Assembly: GCA_016870275.1 (NCBI GenBank)
Contig: VGBZ01000014.1
Coordinates: forward strand, 1-55,514
Source: Actinomycetota bacterium
GTDB taxonomy: Bacteria > Actinomycetota > Acidimicrobiia > Acidimicrobiales > Microtrichaceae
Length of the DNA stretch: 55,514 bases
Direction: 5' to 3'
Part shown: piece by piece, positions 1 to 8,238 of the stretch
Layout: each line of letters opens with the position of its first letter
Position numbering within the stretch: position 1 is the first letter of the stretch
Program-made: the position numbers and the translations under genes
Notes under the pieces: model-generated
What the model saw: the letters and a program-made list of their open reading frames with translations, nothing else
Told to the model about the DNA's origin: nothing
Databases searched by the model: none

Positions 1-864
1 ATGACGGCCGCCGTGCTCCTCACCGTGGTGATCCGACTGGTGTTCGGTGACGATCCGCTCATCCGTTGGTGGCCGACGGCGCTCGTCGCCATTGCCGTGC
101 CCGGAGGTGTCGACGCTCCGCTCGGGACCGAGGGCCGGACCCGGCGCCGGTGGACCGTGGCGGGTGTGGTCGGTGCGGCGGTGGCGTTGCTGGCCTGGAC
201 CGGTGCCAACGATCCGCAGCTGTCGTGGTTCGGGCCGGTCGTGGCCAACGGGCCCCGGGATGTTCCCGAAGTGGCCCTGACCTTCGATGACGGGCCAAAC
301 GATCCGTTCAGTCTCGAGATCGCCGAGGTCCTCGAGGAGCGGGGAGCACGTGGGACCTTCTACCTGGTCGGCTCGGCCATCGACCGGAATCCAGAGATCG
401 TTCGTGACCTCGTCGAGCGTGGCCATCAGGTCGGCAACCACTCCTATCACCACGACTACTGGCGCTGGCTCGATCCCCGTTACCCCGAACTCGATCGGAC
501 CGACGAGGCCTTCGAGCGGGCGATCGGCCGGTGCCCCACGACGTACCGGCCACCCCACGGCCAGCGCACCCCGTTCATCTCAGCGCTCGCGGCTGCACGG
601 GGGATGGAGGTGGTGACGTGGGACACCTCGGCCATGGACTGGTCATTGACAGACGGTGGTGAAGTTGCCCGCCGGGTCCTCGATCGGGTGCAGCCCGGAT
701 CGATCGTGTTGCTCCACGATGGTCTCGACGGGATACCCGACGCCGATCGTCAGGTGGTGCTCGATGCCCTGCCGATCATCCTCGACGGCCTCGAGGAACG
801 CGGACTGAGGCCCGTCAGCGTCGACGAGCTCGTCGATACGGGAGGTTCGCTCCGCAACTGCTGA
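1..864 (+). CDS. Membrane-anchored polysaccharide deacetylase (NodB/CE4 family)
   Basis: Probably removes acetyl groups from a cell-surface or wall polysaccharide outside the membrane. The N-terminus has two hydrophobic stretches (about residues 1-33 and 51-68), then a NodB domain. CE4 motifs are visible: TFDDGPN at 94-100 (Asp96/Asp97 as base and metal ligand), H147-x3-H151 as the metal histidines, RPPHGQ as the substrate-groove motif, and LLHDG near the C-terminus. An ATG sits at the first base of the window, so the true start could lie upstream; the domain itself is complete. The next three genes (minus strand, convergent) are sugar-nucleotide and glycosyltransferase genes, which fits a surface-glycan role. 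The exact substrate (peptidoglycan, chitin-like or other) cannot be told from sequence. Confidence 0.88.
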   Translation: MTAAVLLTVVIRLVFGDDPLIRWWPTALVAIAVPGGVDAPLGTEGRTRRRWTVAGVVGAAVALLAWTGANDPQLSWFGPVVANGPRDVPEVALTFDDGPNDPFSLEIAEVLEERGARGTFYLVGSAIDRNPEIVRDLVERGHQVGNHSYHHDYWRWLDPRYPELDRTDEAFERAIGRCPTTYRPPHGQRTPFISALAAARGMEVVTWDTSAMDWSLTDGGEVARRVLDRVQPGSIVLLHDGLDGIPDADRQVVLDALPIILDGLEERGLRPVSVDELVDTGGSLRNC

Positions 865-883
865 TGCCGGGTGCAGGGCTCCC

Positions 884-1717
884 TCAGTGACGGCGAACCC
901 ACGCCCGGCGCATGAGTGCCAATGGCGTGAGCGCCACGAGCGCCAGTCCGATCGTGGCGAGCACCGGCGGGAGCAGGCTCGGCACCGGCTGGGACGGCGG
1001 ACGGCGGAGCGTGACGCGGAACGCAGCAGCAACCATGGCGGCGAGGTCGATGACCACGTCCTTCATCCGAGTGCGCGATCGGAAGATCGGCACGGGAACG
1101 AGGATCTCGTTGTTGATCCGCATTCCGAGGCGCGCCATCACGACGGCAACCTCGACGGTCTCGGAGTACTTGTAGCCCTGGTAGTAGTCGAGCGCCTCAG
1201 CGAGCGCTCCGAGACGGAAGATCCGGTATCCCGACTCGACGTCGTGGTACCTGACGCCCCCGGACCACATCGTCGCCCAGGTGCTCATGACCCAGTTGCC
1301 GGCCTGCTTGTAGGGCGGATAGGTCGACAGGTCACGGCGGACGATCAGCGCGTCGAGACGCTCGGCGACCATGGTCTGCCGGAGCTCGTCGAGTACTGCG
1401 AGCTCGTGTTGACCGTCGGCGTCGATCGTGTAGACCAGATCGTCGGGGCTGAGTTCACCGTCCTCGAGCCGCTGTCGCAGGTCGGTGAAGGCCAGGTAAT
1501 ACGCCTCGCTCATGCCCTGGTTCACCTCGTGGACCAGCATCCGGGCACGGGGGTGTTCCGGGAGGAAGCACTCGATCTCGGACCGGGTGGCGTCGGTCGA
1601 GCCGTCGTCGACCACGACGAGTTCGTCGACGTAGGAGTAGAGCTTGCCGAGCACATCTCGGACGGTGGGCTCCTCGTTGTACGCAGGAACGACTGCGATG
1701 CGCTTCGAGGTGCTCAC
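884..1717 (-). CDS. Family 2 glycosyltransferase (polyprenyl-phosphate sugar transferase-like)
   Basis: Inverting GT-A glycosyltransferase of 277 residues, probably adding a sugar to a lipid carrier or growing glycan at the membrane. The N-terminus reads KRIAVVPAYNEEPTVRDVL, the usual nucleotide-sugar binding start; VVDDGSTD and TIDADGQHE give the DxD metal/nucleotide motifs. The family C-terminal region follows, with one hydrophobic segment near the end (about 245-265). I chose the GTG at 1717 because it directly precedes the conserved VSTSKRIAVV start; a longer reading frame would run into the upstream epimerase. It lies 11 nt after the epimerase stop, so it is probably in one operon with the epimerase and aminotransferase. 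Confidence 0.85.
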   Translation of the reverse strand: MSTSKRIAVVPAYNEEPTVRDVLGKLYSYVDELVVVDDGSTDATRSEIECFLPEHPRARMLVHEVNQGMSEAYYLAFTDLRQRLEDGELSPDDLVYTIDADGQHELAVLDELRQTMVAERLDALIVRRDLSTYPPYKQAGNWVMSTWATMWSGGVRYHDVESGYRIFRLGALAEALDYYQGYKYSETVEVAVVMARLGMRINNEILVPVPIFRSRTRMKDVVIDLAAMVAAAFRVTLRRPPSQPVPSLLPPVLATIGLALVALTPLALMRRAWVRRH

Positions 1718-1728
1718 GACGTCTCCGA

Positions 1729-2661
1729 TCAACTGGCCGGGATCCGGTTGGCGAGGTACCACTCGAACGAGCGCCACATCCCGTCGGCGATGTCGATCTC
1801 GGGGATCCATCCGAGCACCGTCCGGCCAGCAGTGTTTCGCACGGTCTGGGCCGCGAGGTCGCCGGGACGCGACGGTCCGAAGCTGACCTCGACGTCCCGA
1901 CCGGTCGATTCACGAACGAGTTCGGCGGTGATCTCAGCGACCTGTCGGATCGTCACCGGCTCAGGCCCATCGAGGTTGACGACCTGATCCTCGGCCTCCG
2001 GCCGCAGCGCCTTGACGTGGGCGTCGGCGAGATCGGTCACGTACACGAAGTTCCGGGACTGCATCCCGTCACCGTCGATGGTGAGCGGTTCTCCCGACAG
2101 GGCCCGCCGGAAGAACGAGGACATCACGGTGGTCTCACGCATGTTGGGGCCGTACGGGATTCCGTAGCGGAGGATCGTGAAGGGCCGGTCGTAGAGGTTC
2201 CGGTAGTCGCGACAGGCGAACTCCGAGGCGATCTTGGTGGTGATGTAGAGGTGTCGGTCCGTGTCGAGGGTGAACGCACTCCGCTCGTCGACCACGGGAT
2301 CGTTGCAGGAGCCGTAGACCCACACAGTCGAGGCGAGCACGACCCGTCCGGCCTCGGCTCGGCGGGCGGCTTCGAGGACGTTGACCGTTCCGAGCACGTT
2401 CACCTGGACGGCCTCGATCGGGGCGGCGTGGATGTCGTTGACGTCGGCCATCGCAGCGAGATGGAAGATGGCGTCGGTTCCCTCGACGGCGGCGGTGAGG
2501 GTGTCGACATCGGTGATGTCGACACGGTGGAACTCAACGTCGGTGCGTTCAGGGTCCCTGCCGTCGAGTACCCGCACCCGATGGCCGTCGGCGAGCAGCG
2601 CGTCGACGACGTTCGATCCGATGAAGCCGGTTCCGCCGGTGACGGCGATCGTCGAGCTCAC
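1729..2661 (-). CDS. NAD-dependent nucleotide-sugar epimerase/dehydratase (extended SDR)
   Basis: Extended short-chain dehydrogenase of 310 residues, most likely a UDP-sugar 4-epimerase or dehydratase. The Rossmann motif GGTGFIG is at residues 9-15, an acidic residue follows beta-2, and the catalytic Tyr-x3-Lys is YITTK. The downstream substrate-binding part has the typical RYGIPYGPN stretch. It starts at a GTG that overlaps the upstream aminotransferase stop by 4 nt (GTGA), which indicates translational coupling. Together with the aminotransferase and GT2 it looks like a module that makes and transfers a modified sugar. The exact reaction is not resolvable here. Confidence 0.88.
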   Translation of the reverse strand: MSSTIAVTGGTGFIGSNVVDALLADGHRVRVLDGRDPERTDVEFHRVDITDVDTLTAAVEGTDAIFHLAAMADVNDIHAAPIEAVQVNVLGTVNVLEAARRAEAGRVVLASTVWVYGSCNDPVVDERSAFTLDTDRHLYITTKIASEFACRDYRNLYDRPFTILRYGIPYGPNMRETTVMSSFFRRALSGEPLTIDGDGMQSRNFVYVTDLADAHVKALRPEAEDQVVNLDGPEPVTIRQVAEITAELVRESTGRDVEVSFGPSRPGDLAAQTVRNTAGRTVLGWIPEIDIADGMWRSFEWYLANRIPAS

Positions 2662-3770
2662 CCGGCGAGCGCTGCGTGGACGGACTCGACGACGAGTTCC
2701 GCCTGCTCCTCGGTCATCACGGCCGAAACCGGCAGACAGACGTGGCGGGCGCAGAGTTCCTCGGCGCCGGGGAGGTGCTCGTCTGCGTGATCGGCGAACA
2801 CCGACTGGCGATGCAGCGGGGTCTCGTAGACCTCACCCGAGAGCGCCACTTGGAAGTCCTCCCTGAGTCGCTGCTTCAGCGCTCGTCGATCGACTCCCTC
2901 GGGAAGGAATGCGATGTACTTGTAGTAGTTGCAGAACGACTCGTCCGGCACGACGAGCGGCCGCAGCGGGCTGTCGGCGAGCAGTTCGTCGTAGCGGGCA
3001 GCGATCATTCGACGGTGGGCGACGAACTCATCGAGTCGGCGCAGCTGGGCGAGCGTGATGGCGGCGTGGGGCTCGCTCATGCGCCAGTTGTAACCGAGCC
3101 GGGTGTGGTCGTTGTTGTCGAATGACGCCTTGCCCTGATCCCGGTAGATGAGGGCTTCGCTGGCGATCCGATCGTCGGTGGTGGTGATCATCCCGCCCTC
3201 TCCGCCGGCGATCACCTTGGTCGGGTAGAACGAGAACGAACCGGCTGCCCCGAACGTTCCGGCGAGCTGGTTGTCGTAGGCGCTCCCGTGTGCGTGGGCT
3301 GCGTCCTCGACGAGCCACAGGTCGTTCGCTGCGCAGATCCGTTGGATGTCACGGATGCTCGGGGGGATGTACCCCCCGATGTGAACCGTGACGACGCCGA
3401 CGGTCTCGGGGCCGATCGCCGCCTCGAGCGCAGCGGGATCGAGCGACATCGTGGCCGGATCGCAATCGACGAACCGGAGCCGGGCACCAGAGGACAGGAC
3501 CGCAGCGGCGGTGGCGAAGAAGCTGTTCGCCTGCACCAGAACCTCGCCCTGGCGGGCCTCGAGCACGCGCAGAGGAATCTCGAGGGCACTCGTACCGGAG
3601 CTGACCGCCACGGCGTGCGGAACCTGGTGGGCGGCGGCGAACTCGGCTTCGAGTTCCTTGCCGATCGCCCCGAGCGTGAGCTGACCGCTCTTCAGGCACT
3701 CATCGATCCGGCGAAGTATCTCCTCGCGGTCCTCTTCGGGGAAGTGGATCGCAGCTGCGGGTACGCGCAT
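2658..3770 (-). CDS. DegT/DnrJ/EryC1/StrS family PLP-dependent sugar aminotransferase
   Basis: PLP enzyme of 370 residues that transfers an amino group to a keto-sugar nucleotide. Visible family features are the VSSGTSALEI cofactor-phosphate region, VEDAAHAHGS (Asp contacting the PLP ring nitrogen), and FSFYPTKVIAGGEGG, where the Lys of YPTK is the Schiff-base lysine. Length is typical for the family. I chose the ATG at 3770 (MRVPAAAIHFPEEDREE) because homology-like sequence begins there; the open frame extends further upstream without resemblance to the family. An AAAGG lies upstream as a weak ribosome site. It is first gene of the likely aminotransferase-epimerase-GT2 operon. Confidence 0.88.
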   Translation of the reverse strand: MRVPAAAIHFPEEDREEILRRIDECLKSGQLTLGAIGKELEAEFAAAHQVPHAVAVSSGTSALEIPLRVLEARQGEVLVQANSFFATAAAVLSSGARLRFVDCDPATMSLDPAALEAAIGPETVGVVTVHIGGYIPPSIRDIQRICAANDLWLVEDAAHAHGSAYDNQLAGTFGAAGSFSFYPTKVIAGGEGGMITTTDDRIASEALIYRDQGKASFDNNDHTRLGYNWRMSEPHAAITLAQLRRLDEFVAHRRMIAARYDELLADSPLRPLVVPDESFCNYYKYIAFLPEGVDRRALKQRLREDFQVALSGEVYETPLHRQSVFADHADEHLPGAEELCARHVCLPVSAVMTEEQAELVVESVHAALAG

Positions 3771-4020
3771 GGGTGACGAGGCCTTTCGGTTGTGTGTCCG
3801 GGTCGTGATGGTCGAATTGAACGGCCGGAGGCTGTTGTGCAATTCCGCTGATGCTAACCGGCGGTCACCTTCGAGCCGGGAATCGGCTCCGGTTGGAATT
3901 CGATGTTCTGATTCGACGGCGGTGTGCCCGGTGAGGCAGCATGCCAAGGTGAAACGCGGAGCGCTCGAATGCGGCTTCGAAACTGGATCCCCGACAACTC
4001 GGAGCGCCGAGACAGATGAG

Positions 4021-4506
4021 GTGCCGTCGCGGCGCCGCCGTCAACCCACTGTGGTGGCCGTTGCACTCGCAGCGCTCGTCGTCACCGTGCTCGGGCCGTT
4101 CGGGTTGGATCCCGTGGCGGCGAGCCCGGCGCAGGACGGCGGGATCGACCGGATCGACGTGTCGCTCCGCGACCAACGAGTGAGGATCTGGGCCCGGGAC
4201 GGGACGCTGGTCCGCGACGTCCCGGTGTCGACCGGATCACGGGGTCGAACACCGAGGGGAACGTTCCGGGTCTACAACCGCCTCGCCAACACTGTGTCCA
4301 CCGCCGACAACATCAGCACGATGAAGTGGATGGTGAGCTTCTACGGTGGGATCGGGTTCCACGGGATCCCCCGCAAGTACGGCCGGGAGATCTACACGCC
4401 GCTCGGCGAGCGCCCGGTCTCTGCCGGATGCGTCCGAATGTCGGACGGCGACGCCGAGTGGATCTACCGCAACGTGGCGAACGGAACGCCGGTCACGGTG
4501 AAGTGA
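4021..4506 (+). CDS. L,D-transpeptidase (YkuD domain), secreted
   Basis: Cross-links peptidoglycan through meso-DAP-type 3-3 bridges, or attaches proteins to it, outside the membrane. With the GTG at 4021 the protein has a positively charged N-terminus (RRRR), a hydrophobic signal segment at about 11-34 ending near AAS-PA, and one YkuD domain. The catalytic signature is H114 followed by SAGCVRM with Cys137 as nucleophile and the conserved Arg two residues later. At 161 residues it is short: only the catalytic domain is present, with no LysM or Ig-like module. An in-frame extension to 3769 exists but is not protein-like. Its last 14 nt overlap the convergent LysM-like gene. Confidence 0.85.
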   Translation: MPSRRRRQPTVVAVALAALVVTVLGPFGLDPVAASPAQDGGIDRIDVSLRDQRVRIWARDGTLVRDVPVSTGSRGRTPRGTFRVYNRLANTVSTADNISTMKWMVSFYGGIGFHGIPRKYGREIYTPLGERPVSAGCVRMSDGDAEWIYRNVANGTPVTVK

Positions 4507-5305
4507 CGCCTCCCGGCTGTGGGTCGGGCAGGAGGAGTTCGAGTCCGGGGTGGATCAGGTCGGGGTCGTTCGCATCGATGAGCCGGTCACGGTTCGCTTC
4601 GATGAGCTGACGCCAATAGCGGATCACCTCGTGGTCATCGGGTTGGCGACCGAGTTCGAGGGCCACCCGGTTGCTGGCGATCAACCAGAAGTGCTCTCCG
4701 GCCACCACGGTGTGGGTCCGCACGGTCGGACGACCTCCGGTGGACCCACCCCCGGTCGGAAGCGCTGGAGGCGGCTCGGTCGGTGACGACCGGGGGATGG
4801 CTGGTGCCACCGGAGTTGGTGTTTCCGGCGCTCGAGCGTCCGGGGGATCAGCAGGCACCGGCGGCGAACCCGCTGGGGTGGCAGCGAAGTCGAGGACGGG
4901 CACCGAGGCGGGCCCGGTGGTCCGGACGGTCTCGCTGCCTGATTCGCTCACGGCTCCAGCGCTGCCGGTGGCCGCCCAGGAGGTGAAGGTGGCACTGATT
5001 CCCGTGGCGATCCCAACAGCCCATGCGGTGATCGCCGTCGTGTGTCTCGGCCCGGTCACCGATCTCGTGCGGGTCCATCGCCTGATCCCACGCCAGCGGT
5101 GACGCCGGTCGGTGGGATGGGCCCGGGCCTCGCCACGCAGACGGCGGATGGGGGAGACGACCAGCATCGAGAGCCCGATGGCGGCGAACACCCCGCACAA
5201 GAGACCGGTCGCAACACCTCCGGCCCATGTGGCCAGCGTGTCGAGCTGGGCGGTGTCGAGGAACAGTTTCCCCTCGGTGGAGGTGACGGCGCTCAGGTCG
5301 TGCAT
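4493..5305 (-). CDS. Membrane protein with C-terminal LysM-like domain, end of Tad operon
   Basis: 270 residues, not assigned to a named family. There are two hydrophobic segments (about 25-50 and 90-112), then a long Pro/Ala/Thr-rich linker (about 125-195) and a C-terminal LysM-like module: HTVVAGEHFWLIASNRV, an insertion with helices, and DLIHPGLELLLPDP, which resembles the start and end of a LysM repeat. The likely role is to bind peptidoglycan and hold a membrane complex to the wall. It follows the pseudokinase gene by 55 nt on the same strand, so it is probably the last gene of the Tad pilus operon. Start is the ATG at 5305. The function in pilus assembly is inference. Confidence 0.7.
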   Translation of the reverse strand: MHDLSAVTSTEGKLFLDTAQLDTLATWAGGVATGLLCGVFAAIGLSMLVVSPIRRLRGEARAHPTDRRHRWRGIRRWTRTRSVTGPRHTTAITAWAVGIATGISATFTSWAATGSAGAVSESGSETVRTTGPASVPVLDFAATPAGSPPVPADPPDARAPETPTPVAPAIPRSSPTEPPPALPTGGGSTGGRPTVRTHTVVAGEHFWLIASNRVALELGRQPDDHEVIRYWRQLIEANRDRLIDANDPDLIHPGLELLLPDPQPGGVTSP

Positions 5306-5360
5306 TGGGGCCTCTCGTGTCGGCGTCGTGGGTGGGCGGATGAGGTGGGTCAGCGTGTGA

Positions 5361-6962
5361 TCACGGGATGACGATCGGGATCGACGAGCCGTCGAGGCGG
5401 CGTGCCGTCGGGGGTCCGCACGGTGCCGCGGGCAGCAGGTCGGTGGCGTGCGGATCGCGGAGCACGAGGCGGCCTGTGACTCGGTCGGATCGAGGTCCGG
5501 ACACGTCGAAGTCGAAGATCTCCCCGGTCGCCGGCCTGAGCAGCAGCACGTTCGTGCGGCCGTCGCAGTCGGTGTCGCTCTGGATCAGACGGTCGCCGGG
5601 TCGTCCGACCGGGAACTGTCGCCCGTCGAGCTCTGCGAGCGGCGTGCCGGCCGGTGGACCTGCTGGCGTGTTCGTCGGGCCCACTCCTGCTGGCGCTCCG
5701 CCGTCGGTGTTGTTGCCGCCGTCGGTGTTGTTGCCGCCGTCGGTGTTGTTGCCGCCGTCGGTGTTGTTGCCGCCGTCGGTGTTGTTGCCGCCGTCGGTGT
5801 TCAGCACCGAGGTGTCCCGGGAGGAAGGCCCGAAGAACCCGGGGCCGAACGCACCCCATCCGAGGACCAGAGCAGCGACTGCTGTGCCGAGTGCCCCGAT
5901 GATCACCACGGTGCGAGCCCCCGGCGACGTGATCCGAGTCGGGAACTCCCTCCCGGGTCCGAGAGGTCGTGTTCGCTGTCGGTCGAGGACCGAACGTGTT
6001 CGCTGTCGGTCGAGCACCGAACGTGTTCGGGCGAGGGTCTCACCCGGTTCGCTCGGGAGTGACCACTTCTCCAGCGTGCGCCGGAACGCATCGGCGAGAC
6101 GGTTCGAGCGCTGTCCCTCGTGGCGTCGGGCGTAGTGACGGAAACTCCGGGCGAGTCGCCGTAGGTCCGCTTCGTCGCCGAGCCGGTGGAGTCGCCCCCG
6201 GAGTGCCCGACTCCGCGGGAGTGCCCGGGCGAGTCGGTGGGCGGCGCGGGTGATCGCGATTCGATCGAGCCGTTCCCCGTCGCCGTCATCGGAGATTCGA
6301 CCGGCGGAACCGAGCGAACACCATCGAGCGGACCCGTTGTCGTCGAGGACGAGATGGTCGAGCGCCACCGCGCCGTGGAACCAGCCCCGGGCGTGCAGGC
6401 TCGCCAGCGCTGCGCAGCCACTTGCGAATCCGGCTGCCCGAATCCCGGGCGCGCTCGACCAGGGGTCGGCGAGACTCGCTCGGCCGGCGTCGGCAGTCCA
6501 GAGTTCGTCGTGTCGTTCGTGTTGGTGCAGGCCGAGGAACTCGACTGCGTCCTGACCGTCGAGCGCCTCGAGGACGGCTGCCTCCCGGGCCAAGGCCTCT
6601 CGTCGCGAGCCTTCGGCTCGTTTGACCACGGCTGATCCTCCGGACCAGGTCGTGCGGTCGATGCGTTCGCGACCGAGGTCGTCGGCGCCGGAGAAGTCGG
6701 GGAACACGCCGTCGGGGTCGATGGTGAGCAGGTCGATCGGGAGGTCGTCGACCCGGGGGATCGGGCCCTCGATGGCATCACGACTGGCGTCACGACTCGC
6801 TACGTGGTTCGCATCGAGGTTCGCATCGAGGTTCGCATCGTGGTTCGGAGTGGCGTGCTCGGGAGTGCGATCGGTTCCCCGCAGGCCGGATGCGCGTTGC
6901 GGAGCTCGAAGTCTCCGGGACCGAAGTCGTCGGGATCGAATGGCGGCATCAGTGGGGTTCAC
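5361..6962 (-). CDS. Membrane-anchored pseudokinase-like protein with NTDGGN repeats, Tad operon
   Basis: 533 residues. The first 65 are low-complexity with DANL/DASR repeats. Residues 75-300 resemble a protein kinase fold: SAVVK with Lys114 at the beta-3 position, Glu-rich helix 121-134, and a catalytic-loop-like LHARGWFHGAVALDHLVL. The HRD motif is HGA (196-198) and the DFG position reads SLG (216-218), so catalytic Asp residues appear lost. A duplicated TRSVLDRQR motif (313-331), one membrane segment (351-371), an NTDGGN repeat array (388-422) and a C-terminal domain of about 90 residues with three Cys follow. It starts at a GTG overlapping the upstream TadG-like stop by 4 nt. The kinase relationship and an extracellular C-terminus are inference. 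Confidence 0.7.
   Translation of the reverse strand: MNPTDAAIRSRRLRSRRLRAPQRASGLRGTDRTPEHATPNHDANLDANLDANHVASRDASRDAIEGPIPRVDDLPIDLLTIDPDGVFPDFSGADDLGRERIDRTTWSGGSAVVKRAEGSRREALAREAAVLEALDGQDAVEFLGLHQHERHDELWTADAGRASLADPWSSAPGIRAAGFASGCAALASLHARGWFHGAVALDHLVLDDNGSARWCSLGSAGRISDDGDGERLDRIAITRAAHRLARALPRSRALRGRLHRLGDEADLRRLARSFRHYARRHEGQRSNRLADAFRRTLEKWSLPSEPGETLARTRSVLDRQRTRSVLDRQRTRPLGPGREFPTRITSPGARTVVIIGALGTAVAALVLGWGAFGPGFFGPSSRDTSVLNTDGGNNTDGGNNTDGGNNTDGGNNTDGGNNTDGGAPAGVGPTNTPAGPPAGTPLAELDGRQFPVGRPGDRLIQSDTDCDGRTNVLLLRPATGEIFDFDVSGPRSDRVTGRLVLRDPHATDLLPAAPCGPPTARRLDGSSIPIVIP
5703..5792. repeat. Five perfect 18-bp tandem repeats encoding NTDGGN
   Basis: The unit gtcggtgttgttgccgcc occurs five times in a row with a sixth partial copy after it. 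It lies in frame inside the pseudokinase-like gene, just outside the predicted membrane segment, so gain or loss of units changes only linker length. Perfect identity between units suggests recent slippage. Confidence 0.95.
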
Positions 6963-7393
6963 GGGGCGAGAACCGCCTCGGACCTCACCCGGTAGGTGTC
7001 CTCGCTGGGTCGGCCGGGTAGCGCTCGGAGGACGGTGCGCCGGATCGTGAGCGTGGCCTCGATCCGCACCCGGTTGGGGAGGATCACCACGTCGAGTCGG
7101 ACGAGACGGCCGGGCGGAGGAGTCGCGCGGAGATGCCCTTCCACCACGCGGCGGGCGGCGGCGGGGTCGATCTGGGTTCGGGCATCGAGTTGCACCCGAC
7201 GGGTGTCGATCATCCCAGCGGCGTCGTCGGCCGCCGCAGCGATGATTGCTCCCGCTCGACGCTGCTGGACGAGCACCGAGGTGAGGTCCACAGCGATCCC
7301 GGTCAGCATCACAGCGACGAGTGCGAGTGTGGGAACGAGGACCAGGGTCGAGCCCCGCTGGTTCCGTCGGACATCGGTCGACTCAGGTGGCAC
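6959..7393 (-). CDS. TadG/TadE-like pseudopilin (Tad pilus)
   Basis: 144-residue protein with a short basic N-terminus ending NQRGS, a single hydrophobic helix (about 15-40) and an extracellular C-terminal domain. This is the layout of TadE/TadG minor pilins, which sit in the membrane and take part in pilus assembly. GTG start at 7393, overlapping the end of the upstream TadE-like gene by 11 nt; its own stop overlaps the start of the pseudokinase-like gene. The NQRG motif before the helix is shared with the two neighbouring small proteins. The subtype is assigned from layout and operon position. Confidence 0.72.
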   Translation of the reverse strand: MPPESTDVRRNQRGSTLVLVPTLALVAVMLTGIAVDLTSVLVQQRRAGAIIAAAADDAAGMIDTRRVQLDARTQIDPAAARRVVEGHLRATPPPGRLVRLDVVILPNRVRIEATLTIRRTVLRALPGRPSEDTYRVRSEAVLAP

Positions 7394-7853
7394 ACGGAGT
7401 CCTCTCGGGGTTGTGCTCCCGGCCGGGAATCATCTCTCGGTGCGGGTCGATGAGCTCCAGGCGGTTCACGCTGATCGTCCGTGACGGCCATGCGTCGCCG
7501 AACGGGACAGGGACCGGGGGAAGGTCGAGTTCGAGGCGCACCTCGGCCAGCCCGCATGGGCCGAAGCTCAAGAGATCGGGGCGCAGGATGCGCACCCGGT
7601 GCTCGTCGATCCCGAGATCCCGGAGCGACCGACGTGCTGCTCGATCTCCCCGGTAGGCGGCGGTGAGGGGGTCGGGCGCCTCGGAGTAGCTCCGGAGATA
7701 CTCCCGGGCGGCCGCGTCGAGAGATGCCTGGCCTCGGAGCGTCGTCCAAGCGGCTGTCGCCACGACGCTTCCCCCGATGAGGAGGAGGGCCACGAAGACG
7801 ATCGCCTCGAGCCCGCCGACGGCACCACACTGATTGCGTCGGTGGTGTCGCAT
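7383..7853 (-). CDS. TadE-like pseudopilin (Tad pilus)
   Basis: 156 residues. The N-terminus HHRRNQCGAVGGLEAIVFVALLLIGG gives a basic head followed by a hydrophobic helix, with a Glu (LEAI) at the position typical of TadE pseudopilins. The rest is a soluble extracytoplasmic domain. I chose the ATG at 7853 because it forms a TGATG overlap with the upstream stop; a TTG one codon earlier is possible. It belongs to the continuous minus-strand Tad operon. Confidence 0.72.
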   Translation of the reverse strand: MRHHRRNQCGAVGGLEAIVFVALLLIGGSVVATAAWTTLRGQASLDAAAREYLRSYSEAPDPLTAAYRGDRAARRSLRDLGIDEHRVRILRPDLLSFGPCGLAEVRLELDLPPVPVPFGDAWPSRTISVNRLELIDPHREMIPGREHNPERTPCAT

Positions 7854-8238
7854 CAACGCAGACCCTCCCGATGGAGCGTGATCGTTCGATCGACCGCACC
7901 CACGACCGGCCCGGATCTCAGCAACTGAGGAACCAGTCGCACGCCCGGGTACCGAACCCGGACGCCGACTGAGTCCCCACCGGCATCGACGACGCCGAAC
8001 TCGACCGTCGCACCCATTGGTCCGAGGTTCCGGCGGGCGTTGGCGAGTGTGTCCCGGGCGTGTTGTCCGGGGTCCACTTCCGCTGGGCGCTCGGCGATGC
8101 GTCGGGCACTGTCGTAGGCGACCGCCTCGACGGTGGCCCGGGCCCAGAGGCCCACCGTCACGTTGACGGCCAGACCGATTCCTCCGACCATGACCGCCAC
8201 GGCGATGGCGCTGGCGAGGGTTCCCGAACCTCGCTCAC
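7853..8238 (-). CDS. TadE-like pseudopilin with out-of-frame start (possible frameshift)
   Basis: The reading frame encodes ERGSGTLASAIAVAVMV, a hydrophobic helix like those of neighbouring pseudopilins, then a soluble domain ending REGLR. No ATG, GTG or TTG lies in this frame at the right distance before the helix; the open frame only continues upstream through the whole of the preceding pilin gene. A GTG at 8238, in the usual GTGA overlap with the preceding stop, is one base out of frame. The simplest reading is a one-base deletion (real or assembly error) in the first few codons of a gene that starts at 8238. A ribosomal frameshift or a rare start codon are alternatives. Confidence 0.55.

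Noticed and set aside
887-1987. Long plus-strand open frame
   Set aside because: Antisense of the GT2 and epimerase genes; composition is shadow-like.
5703-5792. CRISPR-like array
   Set aside because: The units are adjacent with no spacers and lie in frame inside a gene; it is a coding tandem repeat.
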